A DNA stretch of 20,510 nt from Clostridiales bacterium (GCA_024697655.1 JAILFI010000031.1:1-20510), one strand, 5' to 3'; shown: positions 7,172-15,721, counted from the first letter of the stretch. Notes: generated by a model from the sequence alone, not told the origin. Numbers and translations are program-made.

Positions 7172-7202
7172 AAAAAACCGGCTCCTCAGAGCCGGTTTTT
7201 TT
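7172..7202. terminator. Bidirectional intrinsic terminator
   Basis: A 13-bp stem (7172-7184 with 7189-7201) closes a 4-base loop, with A-run and T-run flanks. It lies between gntR (+) and the converging lipoprotein gene (-) and serves both. Confidence 0.92.
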
Positions 7203-7222
7203 CGGTGTATGGCAGGCAGAGA

Positions 7223-7600
7223 CTATTCCGCCTTTTCCAAGGTGACAATGAAATCATCACCAAAATCAACAACCAGCTGGCCGCTGTCATTCAGTGCGCC
7301 GCTCATATCGGAACCGGTAGCGTCAGTGATGCTGATGCCATCATCCGTGGCTTCCCACTTGCCTTCGCCGTCCGCTTCGCCGTTGGTGGTCGCAGCCAGC
7401 GTGCCGTCCTCGTTGATCACGAGTGTGAACTCAAGAGCAACATCTTCCGGTGCCATCTCAACACCGCCGTAGCTGATGTTAACAGCATTCCAGGTGCCGA
7501 CATAGGGGCTCTCTTCCTTGCTGCCGCCACAGGATACCAGTGCCATGACCATCGTCATGAGCAGGCAGACGACGAGCAGTTTTGCTACGTTTTTCTTCAT
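7223..7600 (-). CDS. Small lipoprotein with lipocalin-like repeat strands
   Basis: A 125-residue secreted lipoprotein. The N-terminus MKKNVAKLLVVCLLMTMVMA is a signal peptide ending in the lipobox LVSC, so Cys24 would be lipidated and anchored outside the membrane. The mature part is acidic and beta-rich (PYVGTWNAVNISYGG, FTLVINEDGTL, GKWEATDDGISITD, QLVVDFGDDFIVTLEK), like small lipocalin-type domains common in clostridial lipoproteins of unknown role. AAGGAG lies nine bases before ATG 7600, and a near-consensus promoter is about 70 bases upstream, so it is transcribed independently of the M50 protease gene. The 5' leader is about 60 bases and GC-rich. Confidence 0.88.
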   Translation of the reverse strand: MKKNVAKLLVVCLLMTMVMALVSCGGSKEESPYVGTWNAVNISYGGVEMAPEDVALEFTLVINEDGTLAATTNGEADGEGKWEATDDGISITDATGSDMSGALNDSGQLVVDFGDDFIVTLEKAE

Positions 7601-7669
7601 GATTGATTTCTCCTTACTTTGTTCTCGCAGCCATCCGCGCCGTGCGGCGGACGTCTTTGCACAAAAAAT

Positions 7670-7698
7670 ATTTTAAATATTTATGCACGGATTGTCAA
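7670..7698 (-). promoter_or_regulatory. Sigma-A promoter of the lipoprotein gene
   Basis: Minus strand: consensus -35 TTGACA (7693-7698), 17-base spacer, -10 TAAAAT (7670-7675), in an AT-rich patch that contrasts with the GC-rich surroundings. Confidence 0.85.
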
Positions 7699-7713
7699 CC
7701 GACACGAGGCAGC

Positions 7714-8427
7714 TCACAAGACCGCGAACACGATCGAAAGACACCAGTTCAGCGCCGGCGTCAGGATCTTCCCGCTCAGATCGAAGATGATGAACGCCGC
7801 CAGGAAGAAATAGCTGTTGCGGTAGACCGTGCTCCACCAGCTGTATCTTTGCAGTCCGAAGATCTCCGTGATCAGATTGAATCCGTCCAGCGGCGGGATC
7901 GGCATCAGGTTGAAGATCATCAGGACCAGATTGATCACGATCACATCCAGCACGATCGTGAAGACCGCGCCGTTCATCCCTGTCTGCGCATATCCCAGTG
8001 TCATATAGATGATCTTGAGGATCCCTGTGAAGATCACGGCAATGAGCAGATTCATCGTGACCCCCGCTAAAGAGACGAGGATGTTGTCTCTTCTGGGGTG
8101 CTTGAAGTTGCGTTCATCCACCGGAACAGGAATGCCCCAGCCAAAGCCCAGGATCAGGAGCGACACAAAGCCGACGATGTCGATGTGCGCGGCGGGATTG
8201 ATCGTCACCCGTCCCTGGCGGTCCGCCGTCTCATCGCCGAGTTTTTTGGCGACCCAGGCGTGCGCGAATTCATGAAAAGAAAGCCCCACGATGATCCCGG
8301 GCAGGATATAGACCTTCTGCATGACCCAGTCCATCGGTGACGCGTAGCTGTGCATCCCCTGCCGGAACGCCAGCGTGACCATCAGTGCGAGCATCATGAT
8401 CACCATGGGGTTAAACCGTTGTCTCAT
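7714..8427 (-). CDS. Site-2-type intramembrane metalloprotease, peptidase M50 family
   Basis: A 237-residue membrane protein. The zinc site is HEFAH (52-56) in a hydrophobic helix; the third ligand region is [10 protein letters not shown] (173-182, with D181), as in SpoIVFB/YwhC-type M50 proteases. About five to six membrane segments are visible. Members cut transmembrane segments of anti-sigma factors or clear membrane peptides; the substrate here is unknown. The membrane-bound anti-sigma factor RsgI encoded in this window is a possible but unproven one. The start ATG shares four bases with the recR stop (ATGA), so it is co-translated with recR. It is the last gene of the dnaX-ybaB-recR cluster. 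No intrinsic terminator follows before the lipoprotein promoter. Confidence 0.92.
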   Translation of the reverse strand: MRQRFNPMVIMMLALMVTLAFRQGMHSYASPMDWVMQKVYILPGIIVGLSFHEFAHAWVAKKLGDETADRQGRVTINPAAHIDIVGFVSLLILGFGWGIPVPVDERNFKHPRRDNILVSLAGVTMNLLIAVIFTGILKIIYMTLGYAQTGMNGAVFTIVLDVIVINLVLMIFNLMPIPPLDGFNLITEIFGLQRYSWWSTVYRNSYFFLAAFIIFDLSGKILTPALNWCLSIVFAVL

Positions 8428-9023
8428 AACTGTCTGCGCCCCTCCATAGCGATCAGCAGCGTATCCTCATCGGTATACTCAAGGTCGCCGCCCACCGGGA
8501 TACCGTGCGCGATGCGCGTAACTTTGATACCGGTCGGCTTGATGAGGCGCGCAATGTACATCGCGGTCGCTTCTCCTTCGATATTGGGATTGGTCGCGAT
8601 GATGACCTCATTCACCGTACTGTCCTGCAGCCGGATAATAAGTTCTTTCAGATTGATATCCTCCGGTCCGATACCGTCCATCGGCGAGATCACACCGTGC
8701 AGGACGTGATAAAGCCCGTGGTATTCGCGGATCCGCTCCATGGCGTACACATCCCGCGCGTTCTCGACCACGCAAATGACATTCCTGTCGCGGGACGGAT
8801 CCTGACAGATCGCGCACGGATCGCGGTCGGTCAGATTGCCGCAGCAGGAACAGTACCGCATTTCCCGTTTGGCGGTCGTCATGGCAGCCGCAAGAGAATC
8901 CACTTCCGCCTCATCGAGAGACAGGATGTGGAAAGCCAGCCGCTGCGCGGTCTTGCCGCCGATCCCGGGGAGTTTGGACAGTTCGCCGATGAGTCTTGTC
9001 AGTGGTTTGGCGTACCCTTTCAT
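8424..9023 (-). CDS. recR: Recombination mediator RecR
   Basis: A 199-residue protein, the normal size. It has an N-terminal helix-hairpin-helix ([20 protein letters not shown], 15-34), a four-cysteine zinc finger ([18 protein letters not shown]58/C61/C70/C73), a Toprim domain ([16 protein letters not shown] ... [14 protein letters not shown]) and the C-terminal Walker-B-like segment ([22 protein letters not shown]). It forms a DNA clamp with RecF or RecO to load RecA in gap repair. GGAG lies upstream of ATG 9023, 21 bases after ybaB. Order and spacing match the widespread dnaX-ybaB-recR cluster. Confidence 0.98.
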   Translation of the reverse strand: MKGYAKPLTRLIGELSKLPGIGGKTAQRLAFHILSLDEAEVDSLAAAMTTAKREMRYCSCCGNLTDRDPCAICQDPSRDRNVICVVENARDVYAMERIREYHGLYHVLHGVISPMDGIGPEDINLKELIIRLQDSTVNEVIIATNPNIEGEATAMYIARLIKPTGIKVTRIAHGIPVGGDLEYTDEDTLLIAMEGRRQL

Positions 9024-9044
9024 CCCAGCGCTGCTCCGTTCCGT

Positions 9045-9404
9045 TTACAGGATCCCCGCCGGCAGTCCGAGGCTGCCGGTCAGTTTGTTCATCTCGTTGT
9101 TGGAGATCTCCTCCATCTGACGCAGCGCTTCATTGACTGCCGTCAGGATCAGATCCTGCAGCATTTCGATATCGTCCGGATCGACGACTTCCGGCTGCAG
9201 ATTGATCTCCAGCACTTCCTTCTTGCCGTTGACCTTGACGCTGACTGCGCCGCCTCCGGAAGAAGCCGTCGTTTCCATCTCATTGATCTCTTCCTGCAGC
9301 GCTTCCATCTTGGCCTGCATCGCCTGCATAGCCTGGACCTGCTTCTGCATGTTGCCGCCGCCCTGCGGACGGGGCTTTCTTCCGGCTCTCATTCCTTTGC
9401 CCAT
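9045..9404 (-). CDS. YbaB/EbfC family nucleoid-associated protein
   Basis: A 119-residue DNA-binding protein. A Gly/Arg-rich N-terminus leads to a Met/Gln-rich helix (MQKQVQAMQAMQAKMEALQEE), then a beta-strand core (GGGAVSVKVNGKKEVLEINLQPEVVDPDDIEMLQDLI) and a last helix (VNEALRQMEEISNNEMNKLTG), the YbaB pattern. Dimers bind DNA with tweezer-like helices. GGAGG lies about six bases before ATG 9404. It starts 11 bases after the dnaX stop, so the three genes are one operon. Confidence 0.95.
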   Translation of the reverse strand: MGKGMRAGRKPRPQGGGNMQKQVQAMQAMQAKMEALQEEINEMETTASSGGGAVSVKVNGKKEVLEINLQPEVVDPDDIEMLQDLILTAVNEALRQMEEISNNEMNKLTGSLGLPAGIL

Positions 9405-9415
9405 TGTATCCTCCT

Positions 9416-11140
9416 CTATTCCAGTTTGATATCGATTCCTAAAATATCCGATGCCTGACTGCGCAGCAGTTCCGCCTGATCAGGCTGTTCCTGCACCGGC
9501 TGTTCATACGGCGCCGGTGACTGGACCGGCTCCGGTTCGGGCTGTGCCTGCGGTGCCGGGCCGGCATCTTCTTCTCCGACCGGGAGCAGCAGCGTCATCC
9601 GGCCGACGACTTCCGACAGAAGCGCCGACAGCGCATTGCGGTTTTCCTCCATGTACTGTCTGGCAGCGCCGCGGACACTGACGCGGAACACGTTGTCCTC
9701 CAGGGACTGCGGGACCGCTCTGCCGCGGATGAAGAAGAACTGTGCGCCGATCTGCCGTTCTCCTTTATCGAGGAATCGCTCCCAGATATCCGTAAGATCA
9801 GGAGCGGGCGGCGCAGGCATACGTTCCGGTGCCTGTTGTACCGGCTGAGACGGGACAGGCCGCTGCACCTGCTCCACCGGCATTTCCTGCGGCATCGCGG
9901 GAGCCGGCATTTCCTGCGGCATTGCGGGAGCCGGCATTTCCTGTGCGGCCGGCTGCTCGTGCAGCTCGCGCCGGATCTGCGGGATCTGAGCGGCAGCCAG
10001 TTCTTCGAACTGCTGCGGTGTATACGTCACGCGGCGCATCTCCTCATCAAAGGCATCGCCTGCGGCCAGTTTGACCAGGACCATTTCCAGCAGCACACGC
10101 GGCTGCGTGGAGCGGCGGGCATCGTAGAGGACCTGCGACAGTTCGCGGATCGCACCGGTGATCGCGCCGATCTCCAGCCGGTCCGCCTGCATGCGTACCC
10201 GTTCCACATTCTCCAGCGACATGGAGACCGTACCCGCCGGGTCTTCCAGGAACTTGACCAGCAGCAGATCGCGGTAATGGCTCATCCATCCCTGAATGAT
10301 CTGCCGGGCGTCCCTGCCCTTGCGGAGCATATCTTCGATCATGAGGAGACCGTCCGCAACGTGCCGCTGCATGACGGCATCCGTCAGCGCGATGAAATCT
10401 TCCTCCCCGACCGTTCCGATCGCGTCGAGCACGTCTTCCCGGCTGACCGTGCCGGTCCTGCCGGAGATGCACTGCTCAAGGATGCTCAGACCGTCGCGGA
10501 CCGATCCGTCCGCCGCCTGCGCGATCAGACCGAGACCGCTTTCATCGACCGTGAGCCCCCTGTCTTCGCAGATCGCGGCGAGGCGCGCTTTGAGCGCCCG
10601 CTCGGATACCCGCCGGAAATCCATCCTGACGCAGCGCGACAGGATCGTGGCCGGCAGTTTCTCGGGCTCTGTGGTGCACAGGATGAACATGACGTTTTCC
10701 GGCGGCTCTTCCAGCGTCTTCAGGAGGGCGTTGTACGCGCTCGCGGAAAGCATATGGACTTCATCCATGATATAGACTTTTTTCCGTCCGACGACCGGCG
10801 GATAGTTGACACTCTCCCGCAGTTCGCGGATATTGTCGACACCGTTGTTCGACGCCGCGTCGATCTCGATGAGATCCATGAACGACCCTTCCTGAATGGA
10901 ACGGCAGTTCGCGCAGCAGCCGCAGGGTCTTCCTCCTTCCTGGCTGCCCGTGCAGTTGACCGCCTTTGCCAGCAGCCGCGCGATCGTGGTCTTGCCTGTC
11001 CCGCGCGTTCCGCAGAACAGATACGCGTGGCTGACCTGATCGGCTGCGACCTGGTTCTGCAGGATCCGGATGACGTGTTCCTGCCCCAGGACCTCTTCAA
11101 AGACCTCCGGTCTGTATGAACGGTATAGTGCTTTATACAT
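9416..11140 (-). CDS. dnaX: DNA polymerase III subunit gamma/tau
   Basis: A 574-residue clamp-loader ATPase. Walker A is GTRGTGKT (44-51), the four-cysteine zinc module lies at 63-79, Walker B is IMDEVHML (124-131), and sensor 1/arginine finger is in LCTTEPEKLPATILSRC (154-170). The collar domain follows. The linker (about 395-450) is Pro/Met/Gln-rich, with repeated PQEMPAPAM units, and leads to a tau-type C-terminal domain that would bind polymerase or helicase. I see no slippery frameshift site, so a separate gamma form is not predicted. AGGAAGGAAG precedes ATG 11140. The SRP RNA directly upstream is the arrangement known from Bacillus (scr-dnaX). Confidence 0.97.
   Translation of the reverse strand: MYKALYRSYRPEVFEEVLGQEHVIRILQNQVAADQVSHAYLFCGTRGTGKTTIARLLAKAVNCTGSQEGGRPCGCCANCRSIQEGSFMDLIEIDAASNNGVDNIRELRESVNYPPVVGRKKVYIMDEVHMLSASAYNALLKTLEEPPENVMFILCTTEPEKLPATILSRCVRMDFRRVSERALKARLAAICEDRGLTVDESGLGLIAQAADGSVRDGLSILEQCISGRTGTVSREDVLDAIGTVGEEDFIALTDAVMQRHVADGLLMIEDMLRKGRDARQIIQGWMSHYRDLLLVKFLEDPAGTVSMSLENVERVRMQADRLEIGAITGAIRELSQVLYDARRSTQPRVLLEMVLVKLAAGDAFDEEMRRVTYTPQQFEELAAAQIPQIRRELHEQPAAQEMPAPAMPQEMPAPAMPQEMPVEQVQRPVPSQPVQQAPERMPAPPAPDLTDIWERFLDKGERQIGAQFFFIRGRAVPQSLEDNVFRVSVRGAARQYMEENRNALSALLSEVVGRMTLLLPVGEEDAGPAPQAQPEPEPVQSPAPYEQPVQEQPDQAELLRSQASDILGIDIKLE
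9877..9945 (-). repeat. 27-bp in-frame tandem repeat in the dnaX linker
   Basis: About 2.5 copies of a 27-bp unit begin at 9877, 9904 and 9931, encoding PQEMPAPAM. The copies are nearly identical in DNA, which suggests recent expansion in a flexible linker. Confidence 0.85.
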
Positions 11141-11158
11141 GAGAATCGCTTCCTTCCT

Positions 11159-11180
11159 GCCGGTCCTTTCAACGACCGGC
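11159..11180 (-). other. Hairpin in the dnaX leader
   Basis: Perfect 7-bp arms (11159-11165 with 11174-11180) and an 8-base loop end right before the dnaX Shine-Dalgarno. No T-run follows, so it is not an intrinsic terminator; it may shield the ribosome site or stabilise the RNA end left by SRP RNA processing. Confidence 0.45.
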
Positions 11181-11192
11181 GGGTGTCAATAT

Positions 11193-11357
11193 AAGGACCG
11201 CCCTTTGACGACCCCGCTGCCCAAAGCCCAGACTGATCTGCGGCACATAAGAACCTCTGCTTATTGCTGCTTCCTTCCGGACCTGACAAGGTTCACAGCG
11301 TCTTATTGCGCAGGGCCCGGGCAAAGCCGGCGGAGCCGTCAAAAGGCGGTCCCTTCT
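11193..11357 (-). ncRNA. ffs: Signal recognition particle RNA (bacterial 4.5S/scRNA)
   Basis: The minus strand carries the universal SRP signature GUCAGGUCCGGAAGGAAGCA (about 11269-11288), with the GGAA tetraloop and the asymmetric loop that bind Ffh. Flanking arms GAACC/GGUUC and GCCC/GGGC extend the stem. Beyond the usual roughly 110-nt core (about 11213-11335), an outer helix pairs 11335-11355 with 11193-11212: about 19 pairs with one bulge and a G-U. The whole is therefore about 165 nt unless the outer helix is trimmed. No Alu domain is recognised. The ends are estimates. It lies between ligA and dnaX, its usual place in Bacillota, without a terminator of its own. Confidence 0.92.
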
Positions 11358-11378
11358 GACAGATATCTGCCGTACTAT

Positions 11379-11384
11379 CTTATA
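11379..11384 (-). promoter_or_regulatory. Possible extended -10 promoter for SRP RNA/dnaX
   Basis: TATAAG on the minus strand preceded by TGA (extended -10), overlapping the ligA stop codon. The -35 is weak (GGTTGC at 17 bases). Transcription would begin about 15 bases before the outer SRP helix. Confidence 0.4.
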
Positions 11385-13439
11385 TCAATGAGGGCCGAAT
11401 TGCAACCGGTAATCCTCTTCCGACAGGATCGGGATCCCGAGATCCTTCGCTTTTTTGTTCTTGCCCGACGTCGACTGGATGTCATTGTTGATCAGGTACG
11501 ACGTCTTCGCGCTCACGGAGCCGGCGACCTTGCCGCCGCGCCGCTCGATCTCGTTCTTCAGTTCGTCGCGGTTGGCGTAGCCGTTCAGACTGCCCGTGAT
11601 GACGAAGGTCAGACCGGCAAGGTCCTGTACGTCCGCTGTCTCGGGCTGTTCGATGGTGAGTTCCGCAAGAAGCTCATCGAGGTCCGTATTGTGTTTTTTC
11701 TGGGCTTCGCTCTGCGCTCCCGCTGCAGCCTCTGTGCCGAAGTAACCGGTGAAGGCTTCCGCCAGCACTTCCCCCACGCCGTCTATAGTCAGGAGGTCTT
11801 CCTTCGTAAGTGCGCGGATCTTCGTCATGTCTCCGTCTGCAAACGCCGCGATCACCTTCGCATTCGCGCTGCCGATCCCGGGGATGCCGAGCGCGTACAG
11901 AAGCCGCGCAGCCGTCGTATGGCGCGCCGTATCCGCTGCCTTCAGCATGTTCTCAAACGACTTTTCGCCAAAGCCCTCTGTCTCGACAATGATATCTCTG
12001 TGCGGGGCGAGCCGGAAGAAATCCGCGAACACATGCAACACGCCGAGATCGATCAGTTTTTCCACTGTCGCGTCGCTCATACCGTCGATGTCCAGCGCGT
12101 CACGTGAGGCAAACAGCGCGAAGGCGCTGATCTGCCTTGCCGGACAGGCCGCATTGGTGCAATAGAGCGTTTCGACGGTCCCCTCCGCGTGGACTTCCGT
12201 CGCGGCGCCGCACACCGGACAGGTCTCCGGGAGCGGTGCTCCGCCGCTGCACGTCAGGTTCTCCGCGATCTGCGGAATGATCATGTTCGCTTTATAGACG
12301 AGGATCCTGTCTCCGATACCAAGTTTCAGGTCTTTCAGAATGCTGACGTTGTGGACGCTCGCGCGGCTGACCGTCGTCCCCTCGAGTTCGACCGGGTCGA
12401 AGACCGCGATGGGATTGATGAGCCCGGTGCGCGACGGGCTCCAGTGGATCTCCCGCAGGACCGTCTCGGCCGTCTCATCCTGCCACTTGAACGCGATGCT
12501 GTCACGCGGGAACTTGGTGGTCGTCCCCAGCGACTTCCCGTAGGCGATATCGTTATAGGTGACGACCAGCCCGTCGGACGGGTAATCTTCCCCTTCGATC
12601 TTCTGCGAGAACCACTGCACCGCATCCGGCACCTCTTCGCCGGTCACTTTCTTATACTCCACGACTTCAAATCCCTGTGCCCGCAGGAATTCAAACTGCC
12701 CGCTGCGCGTTTCGCCGGGCCCTTTGACGAGTGCAAATGCAATGAAACGCACCCCCCGCTCCGCAGTGATCCGGCTGTTGAGCTGCCGCACCGAACCGCT
12801 GCACAGATTGCGCGGATTTTTATACTTGGCTTCTGCTTCCGGGATCGTCTCATTGATCTTCTCAAACCCGCTGTAGGTGATGATGGCCTCGCCGCGGAGG
12901 ATGAGTTCCTCTTCGTACGGGATCCTGAGCGGCACGTTCGCGAAGACCTTCGCGTTTGGTGTGATGACCTCCCCGATCTCCCCGTTGCCGCGGGTGACCG
13001 CTTTGAAAAGCTGTCCGCCCCGGTAGGTGAGAACAACGGTCAGTCCGTCCAGTTTCCAGGAGATCAGGCTCTCGTGCGTCCCCACGAATGCCGCAAGTTC
13101 CTCGACACTCTTGGTCTTGTCCAGGCTGAGCATCCGGCTCTCATGACGTTCTTTGGGAAGCTCTGTCATGACCTCGTACCCGACCCGCTGTGTCGGACTG
13201 CCGGCGAGAATGACACCGGTCTGCTGCTCCAGCGCAGCCAGCTCGTCATACAGGGCGTCGTACTCGAAGTTGGACATGATCTCACGCCCCTCCGCATAGT
13301 ACGCCCGCGCCGCCTCATCCAGTGTTTTCACGAGTTCCTTCATGCGGGACAGCGCAGCCGCGTCCGGCATTTCAGCCGGTGCCGCTGCCTCTGCCTGATC
13401 AAACATCCCGATCTGCAGTTGTTCATCTTTCATTGCCAT
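11385..13439 (-). CDS. ligA: NAD-dependent DNA ligase
   Basis: A 684-residue ligase that seals nicks in replication and repair. After a roughly 25-residue N-terminal addition come the NAD-binding Ia domain (ending SPTQRVGYEV ... MLSLDKTK), the adenylation motif WKLDG with nucleophile K129, RGEAI and PRNLCSGSVRQL, the OB-fold (SPSRTGLINPIAVFDPVELE), a four-cysteine zinc finger (CPVCG ... CTNAAC), helix-hairpin-helix repeats (LGIPGIGSANAK, IDGVGEVLAEAF) and a C-terminal BRCT domain. Several motifs deviate from the E. coli form (NLCSG for NAAAG), as in some clostridial LigA proteins. ATG 13439 follows AGAGG at seven bases; a TTG at 13460 is rejected. It starts 44 bases after pcrA. Confidence 0.97.
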   Translation of the reverse strand: MAMKDEQLQIGMFDQAEAAAPAEMPDAAALSRMKELVKTLDEAARAYYAEGREIMSNFEYDALYDELAALEQQTGVILAGSPTQRVGYEVMTELPKERHESRMLSLDKTKSVEELAAFVGTHESLISWKLDGLTVVLTYRGGQLFKAVTRGNGEIGEVITPNAKVFANVPLRIPYEEELILRGEAIITYSGFEKINETIPEAEAKYKNPRNLCSGSVRQLNSRITAERGVRFIAFALVKGPGETRSGQFEFLRAQGFEVVEYKKVTGEEVPDAVQWFSQKIEGEDYPSDGLVVTYNDIAYGKSLGTTTKFPRDSIAFKWQDETAETVLREIHWSPSRTGLINPIAVFDPVELEGTTVSRASVHNVSILKDLKLGIGDRILVYKANMIIPQIAENLTCSGGAPLPETCPVCGAATEVHAEGTVETLYCTNAACPARQISAFALFASRDALDIDGMSDATVEKLIDLGVLHVFADFFRLAPHRDIIVETEGFGEKSFENMLKAADTARHTTAARLLYALGIPGIGSANAKVIAAFADGDMTKIRALTKEDLLTIDGVGEVLAEAFTGYFGTEAAAGAQSEAQKKHNTDLDELLAELTIEQPETADVQDLAGLTFVITGSLNGYANRDELKNEIERRGGKVAGSVSAKTSYLINNDIQSTSGKNKKAKDLGIPILSEEDYRLQFGPH

Positions 13440-13450
13440 CGTATTCCTCT

Positions 13451-13468
13451 TTCCGGGCAAAACCGGAA
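13451..13468 (-). other. Small hairpin before the ligA ribosome binding site
   Basis: TTCCGG (13451-13456) and CCGGAA (13463-13468) are perfect 6-base arms around a 6-base loop in the pcrA-ligA gap, ending directly at the ligA Shine-Dalgarno. No T-run follows. It may affect ligA translation or mRNA processing. Confidence 0.4.
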
Positions 13469-13483
13469 CAACAAAGATAACGA

Positions 13484-15715
13484 TCAGATTTTTTTGAGCG
13501 GTGCGATGTCCGCCGCCAGTTTTTTGAGACCCGCCTTATCGAACATCACGCTGACCACATTGCCGCTGACTTCGATGACCAGACCTTCCCCGAACTTATT
13601 GTGGAAGACCTTGTCCCCCGCCGCGAACGTTTCTTTGTGTTTGTTCTTATCGTGCACTTCGCGCTTGGCGTTCGCCACACGGTCGAACGGACGGTACGGC
13701 TCCGGTTTGGCGTAGCCGTCGATCCGGACAGATCGTCCGTGCATGACATCCTCATGCTTTTTAAAGACCCCGTCCCCCGTAAGAAGTCTGGGATCCAGTT
13801 CCCGCAGGAAGGTGGATTCTCTTGTATAACTGCCCTTCCCGTACAGCGTACGGTAGGCGGCGCTCGTCAGGCACAGCCGCTCCTTGGCGCGGGTGATGCC
13901 GACGTAGCAGAGACGCCTCTCCTCTTCAAGGCCGTCCGGGCTGTCCTGCGCCCGCCAGCCGGGGAACAGCCCGTCCTCCATGCCGGGCATGAAGACGTAC
14001 GGGAACTCCAGCCCTTTGGCACTGTGGAGCGTCATAAGCACGACCGCGTTCTCGCTCGGATCGTGGTTGTCGATGTCGGAGAGCAGTGCGATCTTCTCGA
14101 GGAACTCCGGCAGTGAATCGCCGCCTTCTTTCTGATAGTCCTCGATGACCGTCCGGAACTCGAGCAGGTTCTCGAGCCGGCTGTCGCCTTCGACGTTGTT
14201 CATATCCTCCAGCGCCTTCATGTAGCCGGTCTCGTTCAGAAGACCGTCGTAGATATCGGAAATCAGCAGATTGGCGCGCTCATCGTGGTATTTCTGCAAC
14301 GTTTCCATGAGATCGTGCACGGCCTTGCCCGCCTTGGCGGACAGCCCGTCCTGCACGTCCGGGTCGGAAAGCGTCCGGAACAGGCTTTCCTGCCGCACAC
14401 CCGCCAGCGCGGTGAGTTTGTCGCGTGTCGTGTTGCCGATGCCCCGCTTGGGTTCGTTGAGGATGCGCAGCAGCGACAGCTCGTCGTCCGGGTTTTCGAC
14501 GAGGCGCATATAGGCGACCAGGTCTTTGATCTCCTTGCGTTCGTAGTATCTGACGCCGCCGACGACGCGGTACGGGATGTCGCGCCTGGACAGCGATTCT
14601 TCGAAATTGCGGGACTGCGCGTTGGTCCGGTACAGGACCGCGAAGTCCTTCCACTGCCGGTCCGCGGTGCACAGCCGGTCGATCTCCTGGGCGATGTAAC
14701 GTGCTTCGTCCTTTTCGTCCTCTGCCCGGAAGTATGCGATCTTCTGTCCCTCCCCCGCCTCGGTCCAAAGCTTCTTGGCCTTGCGCTGGCGGTTGTTCGC
14801 GATGACGCTGTGAGCGGCAGCCAGGATGTTGCCGGTGGAACGGTAGTTCTGCTCCAGTTTGATGACCCTCGCGCCCGGGAAATCCTTCTCAAAGTCGAGG
14901 ATGTTACTGATGTCCGCGCCGCGCCACTGGTAGATGCACTGATCGTCGTCCCCGACCACGCAGATATTGCGGTGCCGTTCGGCAAGCGCGCGGACGAACT
15001 TGTACTGTACGTGGTTGGTATCCTGATACTCGTCGACCATGATGTAGCGGAACCGGTTCTGATACTGGATGAGGATCGCTTCATCATGTTCAAAGAGCCG
15101 GACCGTGTTCAGCAGCAGATCGTCGAAGTCCATGGCGTTGTTTTTCTTCAGTTCCCGCTCATAGCGGTCGTACACGCGGAAGATCACATCTTCGCGGTAC
15201 CCGGTGCCAAAGGCTGTCCGGTAGGTGCGCGGTGTGATCTCCTGCTCCTTGCAATCGCTGATCTTGCCAAGCAGCGAACTGATCGGAAACTGCTTCTCAT
15301 CGATCTTTTCTTCTTTGACGATCGCCTTGACGACCGCTTTGCAGTCGACCGGATCATAGACAGTAAAAGAATTACTGTAACCTAACACATCGGCATGGCG
15401 GCGCAGGATGCGCAGACATGCTGCATGGAAGGTCAGGATCCACATATTCACCGGTCCGCCCAGGAGCGATTCCACTCGCTCGCGCATCTCCCAGGCTGCT
15501 TTGTTGGTGAAAGTCACCGCCAGGATCTGCCACGGCGCAACGCCCTCATCTTTGATCAGGTGCGCAATGCGGTGCGTCATTGTGCTGGTCTTTCCGGATC
15601 CCGCTCCGGCCAGTATCAAAAGAGGCCCTTCCGTTGTGAGGACGGCCTCCTGCTGTTCTTTGTTCAGATGACTGAACGTACTGTTTGTCTGTTTCATATC
15701 TGTCTCGTTTCTCAT
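13484..15715 (-). CDS. pcrA: ATP-dependent DNA helicase PcrA/UvrD
   Basis: A 743-residue superfamily 1A 3'-5' helicase. Motifs in order are Q motif (LNKEQQEAV), Walker A GAGSGKTS (37-44), Ia (TFTNKAA), II (VDEYQDTN), III (GDDDQCIYQWRGAD), IV (LEQNYRST), V (TLHSAKGLEF) and VI (YVGITRAKERL). The C-terminus (GDKVFHNKFGEGLVIEVSG) is the Tudor-like domain that contacts RNA polymerase in PcrA/UvrD. It unwinds DNA in repair and clears conflicts. ATG 15715 has no Shine-Dalgarno; ATG 15697 (MKQTN) has only a weak GAGAC. A -10 TAAAAT ends six bases before ATG 15715. It is followed by ligA, a common pairing. Confidence 0.96.
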   Translation of the reverse strand: MRNETDMKQTNSTFSHLNKEQQEAVLTTEGPLLILAGAGSGKTSTMTHRIAHLIKDEGVAPWQILAVTFTNKAAWEMRERVESLLGGPVNMWILTFHAACLRILRRHADVLGYSNSFTVYDPVDCKAVVKAIVKEEKIDEKQFPISSLLGKISDCKEQEITPRTYRTAFGTGYREDVIFRVYDRYERELKKNNAMDFDDLLLNTVRLFEHDEAILIQYQNRFRYIMVDEYQDTNHVQYKFVRALAERHRNICVVGDDDQCIYQWRGADISNILDFEKDFPGARVIKLEQNYRSTGNILAAAHSVIANNRQRKAKKLWTEAGEGQKIAYFRAEDEKDEARYIAQEIDRLCTADRQWKDFAVLYRTNAQSRNFEESLSRRDIPYRVVGGVRYYERKEIKDLVAYMRLVENPDDELSLLRILNEPKRGIGNTTRDKLTALAGVRQESLFRTLSDPDVQDGLSAKAGKAVHDLMETLQKYHDERANLLISDIYDGLLNETGYMKALEDMNNVEGDSRLENLLEFRTVIEDYQKEGGDSLPEFLEKIALLSDIDNHDPSENAVVLMTLHSAKGLEFPYVFMPGMEDGLFPGWRAQDSPDGLEEERRLCYVGITRAKERLCLTSAAYRTLYGKGSYTRESTFLRELDPRLLTGDGVFKKHEDVMHGRSVRIDGYAKPEPYRPFDRVANAKREVHDKNKHKETFAAGDKVFHNKFGEGLVIEVSGNVVSVMFDKAGLKKLAADIAPLKKI

Positions 15716-15721
15716 AGATGT

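Noticed and set aside
9877..9945. Tandem repeat as a CRISPR-like array
   Set aside because: In frame within dnaX, contiguous without spacers, encodes a linker.
9836..11119. Long open frame (427 codons) on the + strand
   Set aside because: Lies antisense to dnaX; the product is Arg/Asp/His/Phe-rich with no family pattern, as expected from GC-rich codon bias.
9416..11140. Programmed frameshift making gamma from dnaX
   Set aside because: No A-rich slippery heptamer with a downstream hairpin was seen.
11140..11160. The GGAAGGAAGC string in the dnaX ribosome site also occurs in the SRP RNA loop
   Set aside because: Short purine-rich match explained by Shine-Dalgarno composition.
11159..11180. 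Hairpin between SRP RNA and dnaX as SRP terminator
   Set aside because: No T-run follows on the minus strand; kept only as a leader hairpin.
13440..13460. TTG start for ligA at 13460
   Set aside because: ATG 13439 has a well-placed AGAGG; the extra seven codons overlap the hairpin.
12189..13715. Long open frame (508 codons) on the + strand
   Set aside because: Antisense to ligA and the end of pcrA, both certain genes; no ribosome site or recognisable domain.
14285..15385. Open frame (366 codons) on the + strand
   Set aside because: Antisense to pcrA, low-information composition.
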